A stretch of 5,387 nucleotides of DNA from Hyphomicrobiaceae bacterium (lineage in GTDB: Bacteria > Pseudomonadota > Alphaproteobacteria > Rhizobiales > HXMU1428-3). Below are positions 3,955 to 5,387 of the stretch, piece after piece. A program made the position numbers and the translations under genes. Under the pieces are notes generated by a model. The model was not told where the DNA came from. It did not search any database and saw nothing but the letters and a program-made list of their open reading frames with translations. Location: contig JANQQH010000063.1 of the NCBI GenBank assembly GCA_028285025.1, positions 1 through 5,387 on the forward strand, in the 5' to 3' direction. Within the stretch, counting starts at the first letter, position 1. The number at the start of each line of letters is the position of its first letter.

Positions 3955-5387
3955 CTAACCAGTGCCACCAGGCCGACGCGGCATAGCCAAGCGCAACACC
4001 CGATCATAAAGGGCCTCACCACCAGGCGTTCTCATGTCATTTAAAGTCTGATGGTCACTCCCTTGGCCAAACTGGCCGATTTTGGCCGCCGTAATCGTCA
4101 CGACAAATACCGCCCCCAAACACGCAGCGCTCATAGTAAACAAACTCAAGTTCAGAGGCAATGCACCAGCTGCAGATTGCGAACCATAAAGCACCCAAAA
4201 AGCTGACAGAAAACCTCCACCCAAGCCGATAACAAACCCCACTTTATTCATCCCATTCCACCAAATGCTTAAAACCATAATCGGAAAAAAGCCCAAAGCA
4301 CAAAAAACAAGTCCAGCAACAAACATCTCAAACGGATCAAACGATCTGGTTAAAACCAACAACGCCAATCCCGCAACAACGCATATAAGAGCCAATCGCA
4401 CCCAAATTAAAGTTCTCCGGCCAATCACATCGGCTTCCATAGACTTCTTTTTAAAATTTAAATCGCAAACCAAAACCTGGCCCAACATCATAACGCGCGC
4501 CATAAAACTCGCCATCGCACCAGCAAACAAGGCAGTAAATGTCACAGATTGCATGGTCTGATTAAACCCGGCTAACATTGGTAACCCAATAAAAACGCCA
4601 TCACGTGCCAAACGAATCTCAGACGGAGTGATTGCCCCATCCCCATTCACATCTTTTGGCGCAATAAGCCCCATAGTTTTTAAACTTTCCATCCATACGG
4701 GCAAAGCATCTATCAAAATTTTTGCTTGCGGATCAAAAATCAAATATCTAAAAAAAATGACATACGCCGGTATCGTCAAAACAAGCAAACCAACCAAAGC
4801 AGCACCCCAGGCATAACTTTTACGCGCTTGAAATGCATTCACACTCACACCAGCCCTCAATAACAAGGCAGGCATCGCCCCAACACCTGCAACAATAAGA
4901 AAAAAGGTCGAAATTTTTTCAATCACATCAAACGGGCGCTCCCCGCCCAAAAAAATATAGGTAATAAATTGCACATCACCGTTTAATAAAACCCCACCAC
5001 CCTTGGCTCCAACAACAACCTGTTCAGGCTTATTTAAAGTTTCAAATTTAGCTATATCGTCAATTAGACTTCCATAAGTAAATTGAGCTAAGGGCAAATT
5101 CGTGTAATCAATAGCCAGCAATATCAATGGCACCAAAAGTCCCAAAATCACCACGATTGCCAATGCACATTGCGCCCAACTCATAGAGCGCACGCCCCCT
5201 GGCAATAACATCACCAAAACCACACCACTGGCCAAAGCCACACAGGCACCTTCTGAAAGCCCAAACACAAACGGGCCAACCATTGTGATGATTGAAAGTT
5301 CAGCTAAAACAAAACAAACTGTTGGAATGAACAAAGCCACCCCGAATAGCGCGCCAATCAAACGGCTTTGATAGCGGGTCTCAAAAA
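3955..5387 (-). CDS. Sodium:solute symporter family (VC_2705 type) permease, 5' end beyond the window
   Basis: The 476 visible residues, numbered from the first complete codon at 5385, form about ten membrane helices of an SSS-family transporter. The frame stays open to the right edge (FETRYQSR precedes the TTG at 5361). The family has an F-x-x-R-Y-x-S-like stretch just before this helix, so TTG 5361 is an internal leucine and roughly 80-110 N-terminal residues are outside. Family marks include LPGGVRSMSWAQ (about 61-72), ARKSYAW after a helix, and a long extracytoplasmic loop. That loop has a perfect EF-hand loop at 245-256 (DVNGDGAITPSE) followed by LPMLAGF. VC_2705-type members include acetate/pyruvate-type carriers; the substrate here cannot be told. 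Several polar helix residues usual in the family are replaced by Ala, Val or Met, including the Ser-Thr pair of the Na2 site (A292-S293). It is therefore a divergent member and possibly not sodium-coupled. It ends in TAG, convergent with the exported-protein gene. Its promoter is out of view. Confidence 0.88.
   Translation of the reverse strand, partial: FETRYQSRLIGALFGVALFIPTVCFVLAELSIITMVGPFVFGLSEGACVALASGVVLVMLLPGGVRSMSWAQCALAIVVILGLLVPLILLAIDYTNLPLAQFTYGSLIDDIAKFETLNKPEQVVVGAKGGGVLLNGDVQFITYIFLGGERPFDVIEKISTFFLIVAGVGAMPALLLRAGVSVNAFQARKSYAWGAALVGLLVLTIPAYVIFFRYLIFDPQAKILIDALPVWMESLKTMGLIAPKDVNGDGAITPSEIRLARDGVFIGLPMLAGFNQTMQSVTFTALFAGAMASFMARVMMLGQVLVCDLNFKKKSMEADVIGRRTLIWVRLALICVVAGLALLVLTRSFDPFEMFVAGLVFCALGFFPIMVLSIWWNGMNKVGFVIGLGGGFLSAFWVLYGSQSAAGALPLNLSLFTMSAACLGAVFVVTITAAKIGQFGQGSDHQTLNDMRTPGGEALYDRVLRLAMPRRPGGTG
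4618..4653 (-). other. EF-hand-type calcium loop in the symporter
   Basis: The 12 residues DVNGDGAITPSE have Asp, Asn and Asp at positions 1, 3 and 5, Gly at 6, Ile at 8 and Glu at 12, which is a complete EF-hand loop. It lies in the hydrophilic segment between two membrane helices, after VWMESLKTMGLI, and probably faces the periplasm. I recall a similar NGDG loop in other VC_2705-type carriers, so it may be a family trait rather than an innovation. It suggests Ca2+ binding that stabilises or gates the carrier. Confidence 0.7.

Noticed and set aside
4265..4561. 98-codon plus-strand ORF antisense to the symporter
   Set aside because: Lys/Asn/Thr-rich translation expected from the complement of membrane-helix codons; the minus-strand frame has clear helices and family motifs.
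5359..5361. TTG as the start codon of the symporter
   Set aside because: The frame stays open to the window edge, the preceding residues FETRYQSR fit the family, and a start here would remove the first helices, including the sodium-binding TM1.

Overview
The window reads as chromosomal DNA of a fairly AT-rich alphaproteobacterium, probably in Hyphomicrobiales (Rhizobiales). Three things point there: a PodJ-like membrane protein (cytoplasmic N-terminus, one membrane helix, Sel1 repeats, C-terminal peptidoglycan-binding domain); a small secreted protein whose RLD-x-TG-x-M-x-x-C core and coiled coil resemble rhizobial conserved hypotheticals, as far as I remember them; and a VC_2705-type sodium:solute symporter. 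No tRNA, rRNA, CRISPR array, insertion sequence or phage gene is visible.

Layout: 1-276 is AT-rich and has no convincing gene. 277-2895 (minus) is the 872-residue PodJ-like protein. 2896-3470 is a long, very A-rich divergent intergenic region. It holds a DnaA-box-like site just upstream of the PodJ-like start, a candidate sigma-70-type promoter facing right, and small dyads. 3471-3938 (plus; possibly from 3426) is a small exported coiled-coil protein of unknown function. 3955-5387 (minus) is the C-terminal part of the symporter, which runs off the right edge. The last two genes converge with only 16 bases between their stop codons.

The PodJ-like protein and the exported protein are transcribed divergently, and both are predicted to reach the periplasm. 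They could belong to the same envelope or polarity process, but nothing in the sequence proves it. The symporter is probably independent.

The points most worth a second look are: an in-frame A-AAA-AAG slippery heptamer just before the peptidoglycan-binding domain of the PodJ-like protein; the DnaA-box-like leader sequence; loss of the usual polar and sodium-site residues in the symporter helices together with a textbook EF-hand loop; and the strong strand asymmetry of the intergenic DNA. I see no clear new multi-gene system.
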